This document shows positions 1 through 8,971 of a stretch of 64,000 nucleotides of DNA, one piece after another. Below the pieces are notes generated by a model. The model ran no database searches and had not been told where the DNA came from. It saw only the letters and a list, made by a program, of their open reading frames with translations. The position numbers and the translations under genes are program-made. This stretch comes from Algoriphagus alkaliphilus. Lineage in GTDB: Bacteria; Bacteroidota; Bacteroidia; Cytophagales; Cyclobacteriaceae. Numbering within the stretch: position 1 is the stretch's first letter; every line of letters starts with the position of its first letter. The stretch lies in NCBI RefSeq assembly GCF_900103735.1, contig NZ_FMXE01000007.1, positions 1 to 64,000 on the forward strand, read 5' to 3'.

Positions 1-1491
1 ACATACGGCGAAGCGAATCCGGCCCTGACCTTCAGCTACACAGGTCTGGTCAACGGAGACACGAAGGTGACGACCGAGCCAAGCATCAGCACGACTGCTA
101 CGCAAAGCTCGAATGTGGGAACGTATCCAATCACTTTAACCGGCGGTGAAGATCAGAACTACACCATCACGCTGGTAAGCGGCATGCTGACCATCGGCAA
201 GAAGGACTTGACCATCAGGGCTGATGACAAGCAGAAAACTTACGGCGACGCGAATCCTGTCTTGACCTTTAGCTATTCAGGTTTAGTCAACGGAGACACG
301 AAGGTGACAACCGAGCCAAGCATCAGTACGACTGCTCTTGCAAGCTCTAATGTGGGAACTTATCCAATCACACTAGCTGGCGGATCAGACGAAAACTACG
401 AGATCACGCTTGTAAACGGGACGTTGACGATAAACAAAGCGACGCTTAAAATCGAGGCCAATCCACAGACCAAAATATTCGGTTCTGCAGATCCTGCCCT
501 GATATTTGTAGCCACAGGCTTCAAGGGCACGGATAACCTGAGTGTACTGACGGGAAATCTTGTCAGAGCAGCAGGCGAACAGGTAGGAAAGTATGCGATC
601 GGCTTGGGTACATTGAAATCCACTGAGAACTATCAGCTGGAGTTTGTTTCCGCACAGTTTGAAATTATCCCGGCCGAATTGATTGCCATTTCCAATCCTG
701 ACCCGATTACCACCCCATGGTCTGTGAGTCCGACCCTGCCTGCAAAGGTGACTGCGGTTACCGCAGACGGACAGGTGGTACAGCTTTCGGTTAGCTGGAA
801 TCTTGCTCCATTGAATCTGTTCAAGCGGGGCACTTACTTCCTGACCGGAGTGGTTACCCTGCCGGATGGAATTCTGAATCCTGAAGGTCTGAGGGCAATG
901 CTAGAGGTAAGAGTTTTGGCCAAGCCAGCTCCACAGGATGTGATTTTGAGCAACAATGACTTTGATCCTGATCCGAAGAATTACTTCCAGGTGATAGGAA
1001 GCTTCACGGTGATCGATCCGATAGACAGGGAACATGTCATTACCTTAATCCCGGGGGCAGGGGATAACCAATTCTTTGAGGTGAAGAACGGAATCCTGTT
1101 CTGGAGCAGTGCCGATGAGGTTGCGGGAAGAACCCAGTTTTCGGTAGTGATCCGGGTAACGGACCGAGACGGGAATGTGATCGAAAAATCCTTTACAATC
1201 AACAGAGGACGAACCGACATTCTGGAGTTGGAAGTGTTCAACAGTTTCACTCCAAACGGAGATGGCATCAACGACACCTGGGGAGTGCCGGATCTGCGCT
1301 ACTTCCGTGGAGTGAGGGTACAGGTCTTTGACCGCAACGGAGAGCGACTCTTCTACACTGAAGATGCGGATACCCGTTGGGATGGGACTTACAAGGGCAA
1401 AGAAATGCCAGTCGGCACTTATTTCTGGATCATTGAGGTGATCGAAACCGGAAATGTGAGAAGAGGGATATTAACTATTCTGAAAAATTAA
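1..1491 (+). CDS. C-terminal part of a MBG-repeat T9SS type B (gliding motility-associated C-terminal domain) surface protein
   Basis: The frame is open from the first base of the window, so this is the end of a longer gene (497 codons seen, including the stop). Two near-identical 79-residue MBG-type repeats come first, starting with TYGEANPALTF and TYGDANPVLTF (237-nt period), followed by a diverged third repeat near residue 157 (TKIFGSADPALIF). An Ig-like stretch, a cadherin-like stretch and a C-terminal module starting near FNSFTPNGDGINDTWG follow. That last module is the CHU_C/type B sorting domain recognised by the type IX secretion system. Inference: a large secreted or surface-anchored adhesin-like protein. 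The PorP/SprF gene 72 bp downstream is the usual partner of type B substrates. Identity of the repeats at DNA level suggests recent expansion. Confidence 0.9.
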   Translation, partial: TYGEANPALTFSYTGLVNGDTKVTTEPSISTTATQSSNVGTYPITLTGGEDQNYTITLVSGMLTIGKKDLTIRADDKQKTYGDANPVLTFSYSGLVNGDTKVTTEPSISTTALASSNVGTYPITLAGGSDENYEITLVNGTLTINKATLKIEANPQTKIFGSADPALIFVATGFKGTDNLSVLTGNLVRAAGEQVGKYAIGLGTLKSTENYQLEFVSAQFEIIPAELIAISNPDPITTPWSVSPTLPAKVTAVTADGQVVQLSVSWNLAPLNLFKRGTYFLTGVVTLPDGILNPEGLRAMLEVRVLAKPAPQDVILSNNDFDPDPKNYFQVIGSFTVIDPIDREHVITLIPGAGDNQFFEVKNGILFWSSADEVAGRTQFSVVIRVTDRDGNVIEKSFTINRGRTDILELEVFNSFTPNGDGINDTWGVPDLRYFRGVRVQVFDRNGERLFYTEDADTRWDGTYKGKEMPVGTYFWIIEVIETGNVRRGILTILKN

Positions 1492-1563
1492 ATCAAAAGG
1501 GGATCAGGCAGAAAATGCCCGGTTCCACTTTAAACTCCAAAAATTTCCAAAAACAGACTAACC

Positions 1564-2529
1564 ATGCAAAACTTCAAATATTTTCTGCTCCTTGCTTTTT
1601 GTCTTTTCTCCGGACTTACTTCTTATGGCCAGACCCGAAAGAACATCTCCCAGTTTTCCCACTTTCAGAGCTACTTCAATCCGGGTTTGACCGGCTATGA
1701 GGGTTCGACTGTGCGGGGCTTTGTGCGGAACCAATGGTCAGGATTTGAAGGGGCACCAAAGACCTTCTTCTTCAGTACCGAAATTGACTTTGGGGAAATC
1801 TCGGGAGAAATGGATCCTGCCCTGATGGGTAAGAATGCGATCTCGGTCAACCTGCTTCAAGACACCTACGGAGCCTTTCGGGACAATGAACTGATGATCA
1901 GTTACGCCAGTCGAGTTAGACTGACCGAAAACCACAACCTGAGACTGGGAGTGGGAGTCAACTATCAGACGGTACGTTTGGACGGGAACGCCATGACAAC
2001 AGAAGAACAAAACGATCCGACTTTGGGACAGTATTACGGTGCCTTCTCGGACATGCAGTTTCTGGACGCCAATATTGGAATAGCGCTGACGCACCGGCAA
2101 TACTACTTTTCGTACGCAGTACACCGGATCAATGGAGGAGGAGCAAGTCGTGGAGATAATTTCATGGAAGGCTACCCGGCCGAGCAGTTTATTCAGGCGG
2201 GCTTCCGGGAGGCGATCACCCCCAATCTGTCCATCATCACCAATGCTTTTTTCAGAAGCAGGAAAGATCTGCCCAATGTGGTGGAGCTGAATATCAAAGC
2301 GCTGTTGATGGACAAAGTATGGGTTGGGGCAGGCCATCGGATCGACTATGCGAGCAACTTGCAGGTGGGATTTCTGACTCAGCGGATGAAAATCGGCTAC
2401 CTTTACGAATTTCCGATGGGCAGGAGCTACCTGCTTCCGGGCAGCACGCATGAATTCACTGTAGCTTTGAACCTGTTCAAGGACAACATAAAGAGCAAAT
2501 TCGCAAAAGACGAGGTGCTGATCTGGTGA
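1564..2529 (+). CDS. PorP/SprF family type IX secretion system outer-membrane protein
   Basis: 321 residues with a signal peptide (about residues 1-23, ending SYGQ) and then the SQFSHFQSYFNPGLTGYEG start typical of PorP/SprF proteins. The rest is rich in amphipathic beta-strands (for example HNLRLGVGVNYQT and LQVGFLTQRMKIGYLYEFP) and ends in an outer-membrane barrel-like strand. Family knowledge: SprF-type proteins work with T9SS type B substrates at the outer membrane for secretion or anchoring. The gene lies 72 bp after the large MBG/type B protein on the same strand, so the two probably form one transcription unit. The ATG at 1564 precedes the hydrophobic signal core directly. A hairpin with a T-run follows at 2545-2580. 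Confidence 0.88.
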   Translation: MQNFKYFLLLAFCLFSGLTSYGQTRKNISQFSHFQSYFNPGLTGYEGSTVRGFVRNQWSGFEGAPKTFFFSTEIDFGEISGEMDPALMGKNAISVNLLQDTYGAFRDNELMISYASRVRLTENHNLRLGVGVNYQTVRLDGNAMTTEEQNDPTLGQYYGAFSDMQFLDANIGIALTHRQYYFSYAVHRINGGGASRGDNFMEGYPAEQFIQAGFREAITPNLSIITNAFFRSRKDLPNVVELNIKALLMDKVWVGAGHRIDYASNLQVGFLTQRMKIGYLYEFPMGRSYLLPGSTHEFTVALNLFKDNIKSKFAKDEVLIW

Positions 2530-2544
2530 TCACATTCATTTAGC

Positions 2545-2580
2545 CAAAAAAAGGAAGGAGCGATCTTTCCTTTTTTTTTA
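2545..2580 (+). terminator. Rho-independent terminator after the PorP/SprF gene
   Basis: An A-rich GGAAG arm, a short loop (GAGCGAT) and a CTTTCC arm run into nine T residues. It lies 15 bp after the stop codon and between two convergent genes, so it may serve both strands. Confidence 0.75.
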
Positions 2581-2588
2581 CGTAGTGC

Positions 2589-3014
2589 TCAATCTGGCAA
2601 CGTGGAAAGTTGCAACCAGAATTCCTCAATTTTGAGGATGGCTTCCAGAAATTCATCCATGTCCAGCGGTTTTTTCACATAGCTGTTGCTGTGGTTTTCA
2701 TAGGCTTGGTTTACATCTTTTTGGCTGGAGGAGGTGGTCAGCATGATCACCGGGATTTTTTTAAGGGCATCATGGTATTTGATTTGCTTCAGCACCTCAT
2801 GTCCGTTGAATATCGGGATATTGATGTCCAACAAAATCAAATCCGGTTTTTCAGCTTTAGTATATTCCCCCCGGCGAAACAAAAAATCCAGAGCCTCCTG
2901 GCCATTTTTGACCACACTGATTTTAGTCTTGATCTTACTTTCTTCGAATGCATCAAGTGTCAAAATAATATCTCCTTCATTATCCTCGACCAAAAGAATG
3001 TGTGCTGGTTTCAT
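2589..3014 (-). CDS. Single-domain response regulator (Rcp1-like receiver)
   Basis: 141 residues forming one CheY-like receiver and no output domain. The acidic pair E10/D11 lies in ILLVEDNEGD, the phospho-acceptor is D63 in LILLDINIP, and the switch Thr and Lys are T93 (MLTTSS) and K114 (VKKP). The EDNEGDIxL start and the long loop before the phospho-Asp are typical of response regulators paired with bacteriophytochrome-like or PAS histidine kinases (Rcp1 type). Upstream on the same strand are a broken kinase fragment and then the 1402-residue PAS kinase, so it is likely the phospho-acceptor of that kinase; this is inference. Its ATGAAA start is directly preceded by copy A of the hairpin repeat, so its 5' leader comes from that element. 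Confidence 0.92.
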   Translation of the reverse strand: MKPAHILLVEDNEGDIILTLDAFEESKIKTKISVVKNGQEALDFLFRRGEYTKAEKPDLILLDINIPIFNGHEVLKQIKYHDALKKIPVIMLTTSSSQKDVNQAYENHSNSYVKKPLDMDEFLEAILKIEEFWLQLSTLPD

Positions 3015-3102
3015 CTGTTTATATTTTGTTTTTTAATGGTCAGATGGAATGCCCTGGATAATCATTCCCCTGTGTGAGAAGCCTTTCTCATGGGTATTTC
3101 AT
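3015..3102 (-). repeat. Hairpin leader repeat, copy A (ends at a start codon)
   Basis: Read on the minus strand this 88-bp unit begins ATGAAATACCC, carries the hairpin TGAGAA-AGGC-TTCTCA, then ATTCCATCTGACC and an AT-rich tail (AAAATATAAACAG). It ends exactly before the ATGAAAC that starts the response regulator. The same order of blocks is found at 17122-17231, 22403-22490 and 41414-41517. This copy lacks the second hairpin present in copies B and C. Confidence 0.8.
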
Positions 3103-3277
3103 GTATTTTTATATTTGATTACAAAGAGAAAGGTAGAGCCGGAATCTCCGTCTGATTCAACCCAAATTCGATTTTCATGTAATTTCCTGATTTTTGACAT
3201 ACCTAAAGCCCAAATCCCTTTCGGTCTGTATTTTGGTCAATTTTTTTGAAAATATCGAAAATTTCTTCCGGATGGTT
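3099..3277 (-). pseudogene. Remnant of a histidine kinase ATPase domain, frameshifted
   Basis: The minus strand encodes, in two frames, the last part of a HATPase_c domain. One frame reads PEEIFDIFKKIDQNTDRKGF then GL and a TAG. After two extra bases the other frame continues as GMSKIRKLHENRIWVESD and GDSGSTFLFVIKYKNT before a TGA. GFGL+GMSK is the kinase G2 box split by a 2-nt insertion, and GSTFLF is the usual final strand. Nothing of the dimerisation or phosphorylation domain is left, since a TAG lies just upstream. It sits between the big PAS kinase and the response regulator on the same strand, so it may be the rest of the regulator's former partner. Its TGA overlaps the start of repeat copy A. 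Confidence 0.8.
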
Positions 3278-3355
3278 CTAGTTATTATTTTACCCATTAG
3301 TACATTAAGGTAGAAGTAATTTCCATTATGCCATCAATTTGAGTTTATCCTAAAA

Positions 3356-6300
3356 TTAAACTTTAGGCACTGAAAAATAGAATACAGAACCTTCTCCAAG
3401 TTTAGAACTCAGCCAAACTTTACCTCCCCAGGATTCGACCTGCTTTTTCACGATCGACAGGCCGATACCGTTTCCACCGTACTGATCCCGATTGTGCAAG
3501 CGCTGGAAAATGACAAAGATTTTACCAAAGAATTCCGGTGCTATTCCAATTCCGTTGTCTCGAACCGAAAACACCCATTCGCTTTCGGTCACTTCTACCC
3601 CAAGCTCAATTCGGGGGGCAATTCCTTCTCTGGAATATTTGATTGCGTTGTCCAAAAGGCAGTGAATCACTTGGGTGCATGGTGCCCGATAACCATCAAT
3701 GACAGGGAGTGGGGAGTGGTCGATTACGACTGATTTTTCGTGAATAATTTTCTTCCGCAGGGATTTATAGTCAGCTACCAGTTGGTCAAAGTTGATTTTC
3801 ACCCTATTTTCTTCAAGTTTTCCAGCCCGGGAATATTCGAGCAAATCAAGGATAATTTGCCTCATCCGTTTGGCCCCATCTGTGGCGAAATGGATGTATT
3901 GATGTGCTTTGTCATCTAGCTGTCCGCCATATTTTCGCTTAAGTTGATCCAGAAAACTGGAGATCATCCGCAGCGGCTCCTGCAGGTCATGGGAGGCGAT
4001 AAAGGCAAACTGTTCGAGCTGTTCGTTGGTGAGTTCGAGTTCGTGGGCGTGTTGCTGTAAGGATTTATTCAGCCCGAGAAGCTGCTTTTCATAATTCTTC
4101 CGCTCAGTAATATCTATCACAGCCCCAACCATTCGAATGGCTTTTCCTCCATCATCTCTAATGACAACACCTCTGTCAATGACATTTGCAAATGTGCCAT
4201 CATTTTTCCGAAAACGGTACTCAGCCATCCAATTGGTTTGATTTGGTTTTTCTATCGCATCCATAATACTCTGAAGCACCTGTTCTTGGTCATCCGGATG
4301 AATGTTTTGAGTCCAATCTTCGATGGGTGTTAAATTTACATCCACCATATGTCCAAATAATCTTTTAAATCCGTTTCCCAAGAAAAGTGAGTTATCTAAT
4401 AAATTCCAATCCCAAATGGCATCATTGGTTGCTTCGGCAACTTTTTCGAAACGTTCGTTGGCTTGAACTAAGCTGATATCCGCTTGCTTTCGAAGGGTTA
4501 TATCTCTGAAATAAAAAGTAAGACCTTCCTTTGAAGGATAAACGGTTACTTCAAACCATTTATCAAATGCAGGGTCATATTCTTCAAAATTAATGGACTC
4601 ACCAGTAGCCATCACATGATGAATATTTGTGTGAGAAGGGAGTGATACAGCCTCCGGGAATTCCTCCCAAATGTTTTTACCTAATATTTCTTCTCTATTG
4701 ATACCCAGTAAACTCTCGCATTGTTTGTTCCAATATCCTACCACCCAATTTTTGTCAACCGTAAAAAAAGCATCTCCGATACTTTCCAGTATTTTGTTTT
4801 TTTCTTCCAGCGTTCTTAATACTTGTTCTTCAGCAATCTTTATTTTTGTTATATCAAACCTAATGGACAGATATTGATAGGATATATTTTTTTCATCTAA
4901 AAACGGGAAAATTGAAGTATATACCCAATAATAGGAGCCATCTTTCGCCATGTTTTTTATTTCCCCTTTCCACACCTTGCCTGATGATATGGTTTTCCAT
5001 AAGTCCTTAAAAAATGCCTTTGGATGATGTTTGGAATTGATTAACTGATGTGTGTTACCAATTAACTCCATTTCCGAATATTGTGATAATTTGCAGAAAT
5101 TATCATTTACCTCGGTGATTACACCATTTTTGTCAGTAATTGCGATAATCGCAGATTGATCTAATGCACTTTTAAATGCCTCAAGGGTTTTTAGGGTATT
5201 GTGTAATGTTATTTCATTTGCTTTTCGTTTATGAATATCCTGAAAACTACCATAGATCCGGTGGCATTTTCCAACTGCAAATTCCGCATTGCCAATGGCA
5301 CGTACCCAACGCTCTTTCCCCTTGGCTGTAACCAAGATGGCTTCAAAATCAAACGTTACCTCTGACTGGATGCATTTATCAATAGCGCCCTGAACCATTT
5401 CACGGAAATCTTCCCTGTAAAACAATATTGCATTCTCCAAATTGGGAATATATGACTCAGGGTCTGTTTCGTGAAGTTCATGAACCATTTCAGACCAATA
5501 CACTTTACCCTGCAACAAATCTACCTCCCAGCTGCCAATTTTTGCTATAGAATTGACCTGACGATTCAATTCCCTGAGTTTCTTTTCCTCAGTGATGTTT
5601 TTTGACGCAGCGTAAATTAATCCATCCTCCACCGATGGGCTACAAGTCCAGCTTAACCAAATAATGTTACCTGATTTGGTTATGCACCGGTTTTCGAATT
5701 TGAAGGTGGCTTCTCCCTCACTCAGTTTCATCACTTCAATGGCGGAGATGTCTTTGTCCTCGGGATGTACAAACTCATCGAAGGAATGGCACAAAAGCTC
5801 TTCCTCACTGTAGCCAAGGGCCTTACAGCCTGCTTTGTTCATTCTGAGAAATCTTCCCTGGAAATCTAACTGGCACAGGATTTCAGGGATAGATTCGTAT
5901 ATGTGATGTAAGTCATTTTCGAGTTTCTTACGGCTTATTTCTGAACCTATAAATCGTTCGAGCTGTTCAAATACTTTTACATACTTTTTTAGGTAATTTA
6001 TTTCTTGTTGTGAACCAACCACTAAAACGCCAATAACTTTTTCATTGAAGATTAGAGGGATCGTCAATGCCGTTTCAATACCGGCCTTTTTAGCGGCATC
6101 TTTTCTGGTAAAAGCATCATTTTCACTAAGATTCTCCCATAATATGCTGGATTTTTTAAGCCAAACGATTCCCGGTGCCTCCTCCGCTAAATTGAAAGAG
6201 GTGACTTCTTTACTCCATTCATCGAAAATTCCGGCATTGGATGTGGTGGGTATATGTGCAATTAATTGAAGTTGGTTTCTTTCAAGATTGGGCAGCCACA

Positions 6301-7564
6301 ACTCTACAAAATCGAAATTGCCATATGAACTAACAGTTTTGCAAAGTTCATTAACCGAAGTTATTAGGTCATTTTCAATACTAAAATTTAAACTGATTTT
6401 ATTTAAAAGTTCTTTTTCCAGCTCTTTGTTCTTTTGCTCGGTCACATCCCGTTCTATGGCTATCCAATGGGTGTACCATTCCATCTCGTTTGCAACAGGA
6501 GAACTAGAAAAGTTGATCCAGAACTCCTCTCCGTTCTTTTTGTAATTGATGACCGTGCACTCACAACTCTCCCAGTTTCTAAGTGCCTTGCCAATCCTTG
6601 CCAATTCTTCTTTGTTGGTATTGGGCCCCTGCAAAATCCGGGGGGTTTTTCCAATTACTTCTTCAGCTGTATAGCCAGTCATTTTGGTAAAGGCCTCATT
6701 CACATAGATGATCCTGTTTCCCGGTTCGTCGAAGTGCTCTGCTTCTGTAATTAGTAGTGCATCTTTGGTATTGGTAATGACCCTTTCGAGCAGTCGAAGT
6801 TCTTGCTCTTCAAGTTTTTGAGCAGTGAGGTCTTGGACAGTTCCCTCAAAAGCGATAGGAATACCATGCTTGTCCTTTACCATTCTGCCAATTGCGTGGA
6901 TCCAACGGATACTGTGGTCAGGGAGAATTATCCGGTGGATAATATCCACATTTTTTTCTCCTGAGTGTATCGTACGATCATTCTCTAGGTCAAATGCCTC
7001 ATGATCCTCAGGATGGATGGTTTTGAGTAGATTTTCAAAATTGATTTCAAAACTGTCTTTTTGTCTTCCCCAAATTTTATAAACTTCATCTGTCCAGGTT
7101 ATAGACTGAGATTCTAGTTCGAATCTCCAATAGCCTAATTTGGCAATGGCCGAAGCTGCTTTTAGTCTTTCTTCTGATTCTTTGATGAGTTGAGTTTTTT
7201 TTTCTTCCTCTGTAACGTCCAGGCAAATCGCCAAAATGCATTTTTGGCCATGAAAATCAACTTTATGTCCGTTGATTTTCATTCTGATTTTTTCATGGTT
7301 TTTTTTCTGATGGGTAGATATCCCGAAGTAAATATTCCCATGCTGTGAATCAATATCGATATGCGGTGCTACCAATTTTGGAATCTCCTCTTTAGGGTAG
7401 AGGCCTTTTATCGTCAGTTTTAAAAATTCATTGCGGGAAAAGCTATATTGCTGGATTGCTGCTTCATTAACATCCAGAATTTCGAAAGTGCTTACATCAT
7501 ATACCAATTGTGGAAGAGGGCTCAAATAAAAAAGGCTGCTATAATCTGTCATTTTAGCTTCCAT
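3356..7564 (-). CDS. Multi-PAS/GAF hybrid-sensor histidine kinase (8 PAS, 1 GAF, HisKA, HATPase_c)
   Basis: 1402 residues from the ATG at 7564; an in-frame TTG 18 codons upstream is less likely. No transmembrane segment is seen, so it is probably cytosolic. In order there are three PAS domains, one GAF domain (around residues 385-550), five more PAS domains (several of the PAS_3 type with HPED or HPDD motifs), a HisKA domain with phospho-acceptor H1192 (IASHDLQEPLR), and a HATPase_c domain with N1306 (LLDNAIKYS), DNGIGIAP near 1336 and GGNGIGLSIV near 1363. The third PAS resembles LOV domains (TPRILQGPNTN) but has no photoactive Cys. Family knowledge: such kinases integrate several small-molecule or redox cues. 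The ligands cannot be read here. The single-receiver regulator downstream is the likely partner. Confidence 0.9.
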   Translation of the reverse strand: MEAKMTDYSSLFYLSPLPQLVYDVSTFEILDVNEAAIQQYSFSRNEFLKLTIKGLYPKEEIPKLVAPHIDIDSQHGNIYFGISTHQKKNHEKIRMKINGHKVDFHGQKCILAICLDVTEEEKKTQLIKESEERLKAASAIAKLGYWRFELESQSITWTDEVYKIWGRQKDSFEINFENLLKTIHPEDHEAFDLENDRTIHSGEKNVDIIHRIILPDHSIRWIHAIGRMVKDKHGIPIAFEGTVQDLTAQKLEEQELRLLERVITNTKDALLITEAEHFDEPGNRIIYVNEAFTKMTGYTAEEVIGKTPRILQGPNTNKEELARIGKALRNWESCECTVINYKKNGEEFWINFSSSPVANEMEWYTHWIAIERDVTEQKNKELEKELLNKISLNFSIENDLITSVNELCKTVSSYGNFDFVELWLPNLERNQLQLIAHIPTTSNAGIFDEWSKEVTSFNLAEEAPGIVWLKKSSILWENLSENDAFTRKDAAKKAGIETALTIPLIFNEKVIGVLVVGSQQEINYLKKYVKVFEQLERFIGSEISRKKLENDLHHIYESIPEILCQLDFQGRFLRMNKAGCKALGYSEEELLCHSFDEFVHPEDKDISAIEVMKLSEGEATFKFENRCITKSGNIIWLSWTCSPSVEDGLIYAASKNITEEKKLRELNRQVNSIAKIGSWEVDLLQGKVYWSEMVHELHETDPESYIPNLENAILFYREDFREMVQGAIDKCIQSEVTFDFEAILVTAKGKERWVRAIGNAEFAVGKCHRIYGSFQDIHKRKANEITLHNTLKTLEAFKSALDQSAIIAITDKNGVITEVNDNFCKLSQYSEMELIGNTHQLINSKHHPKAFFKDLWKTISSGKVWKGEIKNMAKDGSYYWVYTSIFPFLDEKNISYQYLSIRFDITKIKIAEEQVLRTLEEKNKILESIGDAFFTVDKNWVVGYWNKQCESLLGINREEILGKNIWEEFPEAVSLPSHTNIHHVMATGESINFEEYDPAFDKWFEVTVYPSKEGLTFYFRDITLRKQADISLVQANERFEKVAEATNDAIWDWNLLDNSLFLGNGFKRLFGHMVDVNLTPIEDWTQNIHPDDQEQVLQSIMDAIEKPNQTNWMAEYRFRKNDGTFANVIDRGVVIRDDGGKAIRMVGAVIDITERKNYEKQLLGLNKSLQQHAHELELTNEQLEQFAFIASHDLQEPLRMISSFLDQLKRKYGGQLDDKAHQYIHFATDGAKRMRQIILDLLEYSRAGKLEENRVKINFDQLVADYKSLRKKIIHEKSVVIDHSPLPVIDGYRAPCTQVIHCLLDNAIKYSREGIAPRIELGVEVTESEWVFSVRDNGIGIAPEFFGKIFVIFQRLHNRDQYGGNGIGLSIVKKQVESWGGKVWLSSKLGEGSVFYFSVPKV

Positions 7565-7823
7565 AGTAAATAGTTTGGGTGTACTTTTTTGATTTTCAAC
7601 CTTCTTTGTACTTATCAATTGAACAAGGTATTCGATTTAAAGGTGATTAATAGATGATATTGAATTTGTTTAAAAAATATTTTTCGGGATATAAAGTTAT
7701 AAAGTTTTTTTTTTCTTGATTAAGTACAATTTCGTGAGTTCTTGAAAATAATTTTGTAAAAGAAAAATAGTTGAAAAATCGAGAAATTGAATTTACAAGA
7801 CAAGGCGGTTGTCGGTATGCCCA

Positions 7824-7857
7824 CCCCCCTTTTTTTTTAAAAAAAAATGGAGGGGAG
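7824..7857 (-). terminator. Strong T9/A9 hairpin after the PAS kinase gene
   Basis: A run of C, nine T, nine A and GGAGGGG form a near-perfect inverted repeat directly after the kinase stop codon at 7859. Such a structure can end transcription in either direction. The 240-bp gap upstream of the larger kinase holds nothing else that I can see. Confidence 0.55.
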
Positions 7858-7858
7858 A

Positions 7859-8968
7859 TTATCTGGGAAGTGTAAAATAGAAGGTGCTTCCTTTTCCCGG
7901 TTCTGATGTTGCGCCGATTGTCCCGCCATGGATTGCAAGAATCCGCTTGCAGGCAGATAGGCCTATGCCTGTTCCGGGTATGCTGTCATGAGAATGCAGG
8001 CGTTTCATAAAACCAAATACTTGATCGGCTAGATCTTCTTCGAATCCCATCCCATTGTCCTTTACAAAGACCCTGATTTCATCATTTTTTTCCTCAAAGG
8101 CCACTCGTATTACTGGGTCGCTTTCCGATCGGTATTTGATGGAATTTCCAAAAAGGTTCTGAAAAAGACGGGCCAATTGAAGCTTATTTCCGATCACCAT
8201 CGGCAATTCGGGGATGGTGATGACCGCATTGCTTTCTTTTACTTGATCGTCAATCATCTCCAGTCCGATTTCACAGGCTTCATTCAAGGAGAATTCTTCA
8301 AACGGCAACTCTTCACTGTCGATTCTGGCATATTCAAGAAGGTCGCCGATCATCAATTTCATCCGTTGCGCATTTCTTTTTATGAGTGAAAAATATTTGG
8401 TCACCTCACTGTCTACAGGAAAATGTCCTTTTTTTTCCGACAATCCGATCAAGCCGGAAATGGTACGAAGTGGTGCCTGAAGATCATGAGAGGCGATAGA
8501 AGCAAATTGTTCCAGTTCCGCATTGATTTGTTTGAGGCGTTGAATTGTTTGTTCGGCTTCTTGCCTTGCTTTGATCAATTCCAATTCATAGCTTTTTCGC
8601 TGGGTAATATCCAGAATGGAGAACCTGAAATAGGTTTCAAGTGCTGATTGATCATGAATGCGACTTGCATTGACTAAAGTGGGGAGCTTGATAGATGCTT
8701 TGCCTTTGAGTTCGATATTTATTTCTGAGATTTCACCCTGCATTAGCAGCATGGGCATCATGTGAGTTTCAAAATAAATTTTCCCTCCCATATCCAGTAA
8801 ATCCTGAAATGATTTTTGGAGGAGGATTTCCTCCCATTCATAACCTAACCACTTGAGCAATGTGGCATTTACATTTACAATAAGTCCGTCGGCGCGTACG
8901 GTCATATAGCCAAAAGGTGCATTTTGGTAAAGATCTTCTGCGTTTTCCAAGAATGGCTGAGTATTCAA
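7859..8968 (-). CDS. PAS-domain histidine kinase with an RsbP-like PAS domain
   Basis: 369 residues: one PAS domain (about 11-125), a short coiled link, HisKA with H161 (IASHDLQAPLR) and HATPase_c ending GSTFYFTLPR. No ATG precedes the PAS domain in frame, so the start is taken as the TTG at 8968. The PAS domain carries the block KIYFETHMMPMLLMQGEISE, which in my memory marks the PAS class found in RsbP and in other proteins encoded next to RsbQ-type hydrolases. The hydrolase gene ends 3 bp upstream, so the two are almost certainly co-translated. In Bacillus subtilis RsbQ feeds a signal to the PAS domain of the phosphatase RsbP. Here the same input module appears to drive a histidine kinase. 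No response regulator is adjacent. Confidence 0.87.
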   Translation of the reverse strand: MNTQPFLENAEDLYQNAPFGYMTVRADGLIVNVNATLLKWLGYEWEEILLQKSFQDLLDMGGKIYFETHMMPMLLMQGEISEINIELKGKASIKLPTLVNASRIHDQSALETYFRFSILDITQRKSYELELIKARQEAEQTIQRLKQINAELEQFASIASHDLQAPLRTISGLIGLSEKKGHFPVDSEVTKYFSLIKRNAQRMKLMIGDLLEYARIDSEELPFEEFSLNEACEIGLEMIDDQVKESNAVITIPELPMVIGNKLQLARLFQNLFGNSIKYRSESDPVIRVAFEEKNDEIRVFVKDNGMGFEEDLADQVFGFMKRLHSHDSIPGTGIGLSACKRILAIHGGTIGATSEPGKGSTFYFTLPR

Positions 8969-8971
8969 GGT

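Noticed and set aside
5800-6600. Several plus-strand frames inside the large kinase gene
   Set aside because: They are antisense to continuous PAS/GAF coding sequence and have no family pattern.
6620-6760. Third PAS of the large kinase as a blue-light LOV domain
   Set aside because: The segment resembles LOV (TPRILQGPNTN) but the flavin-binding Cys is absent.
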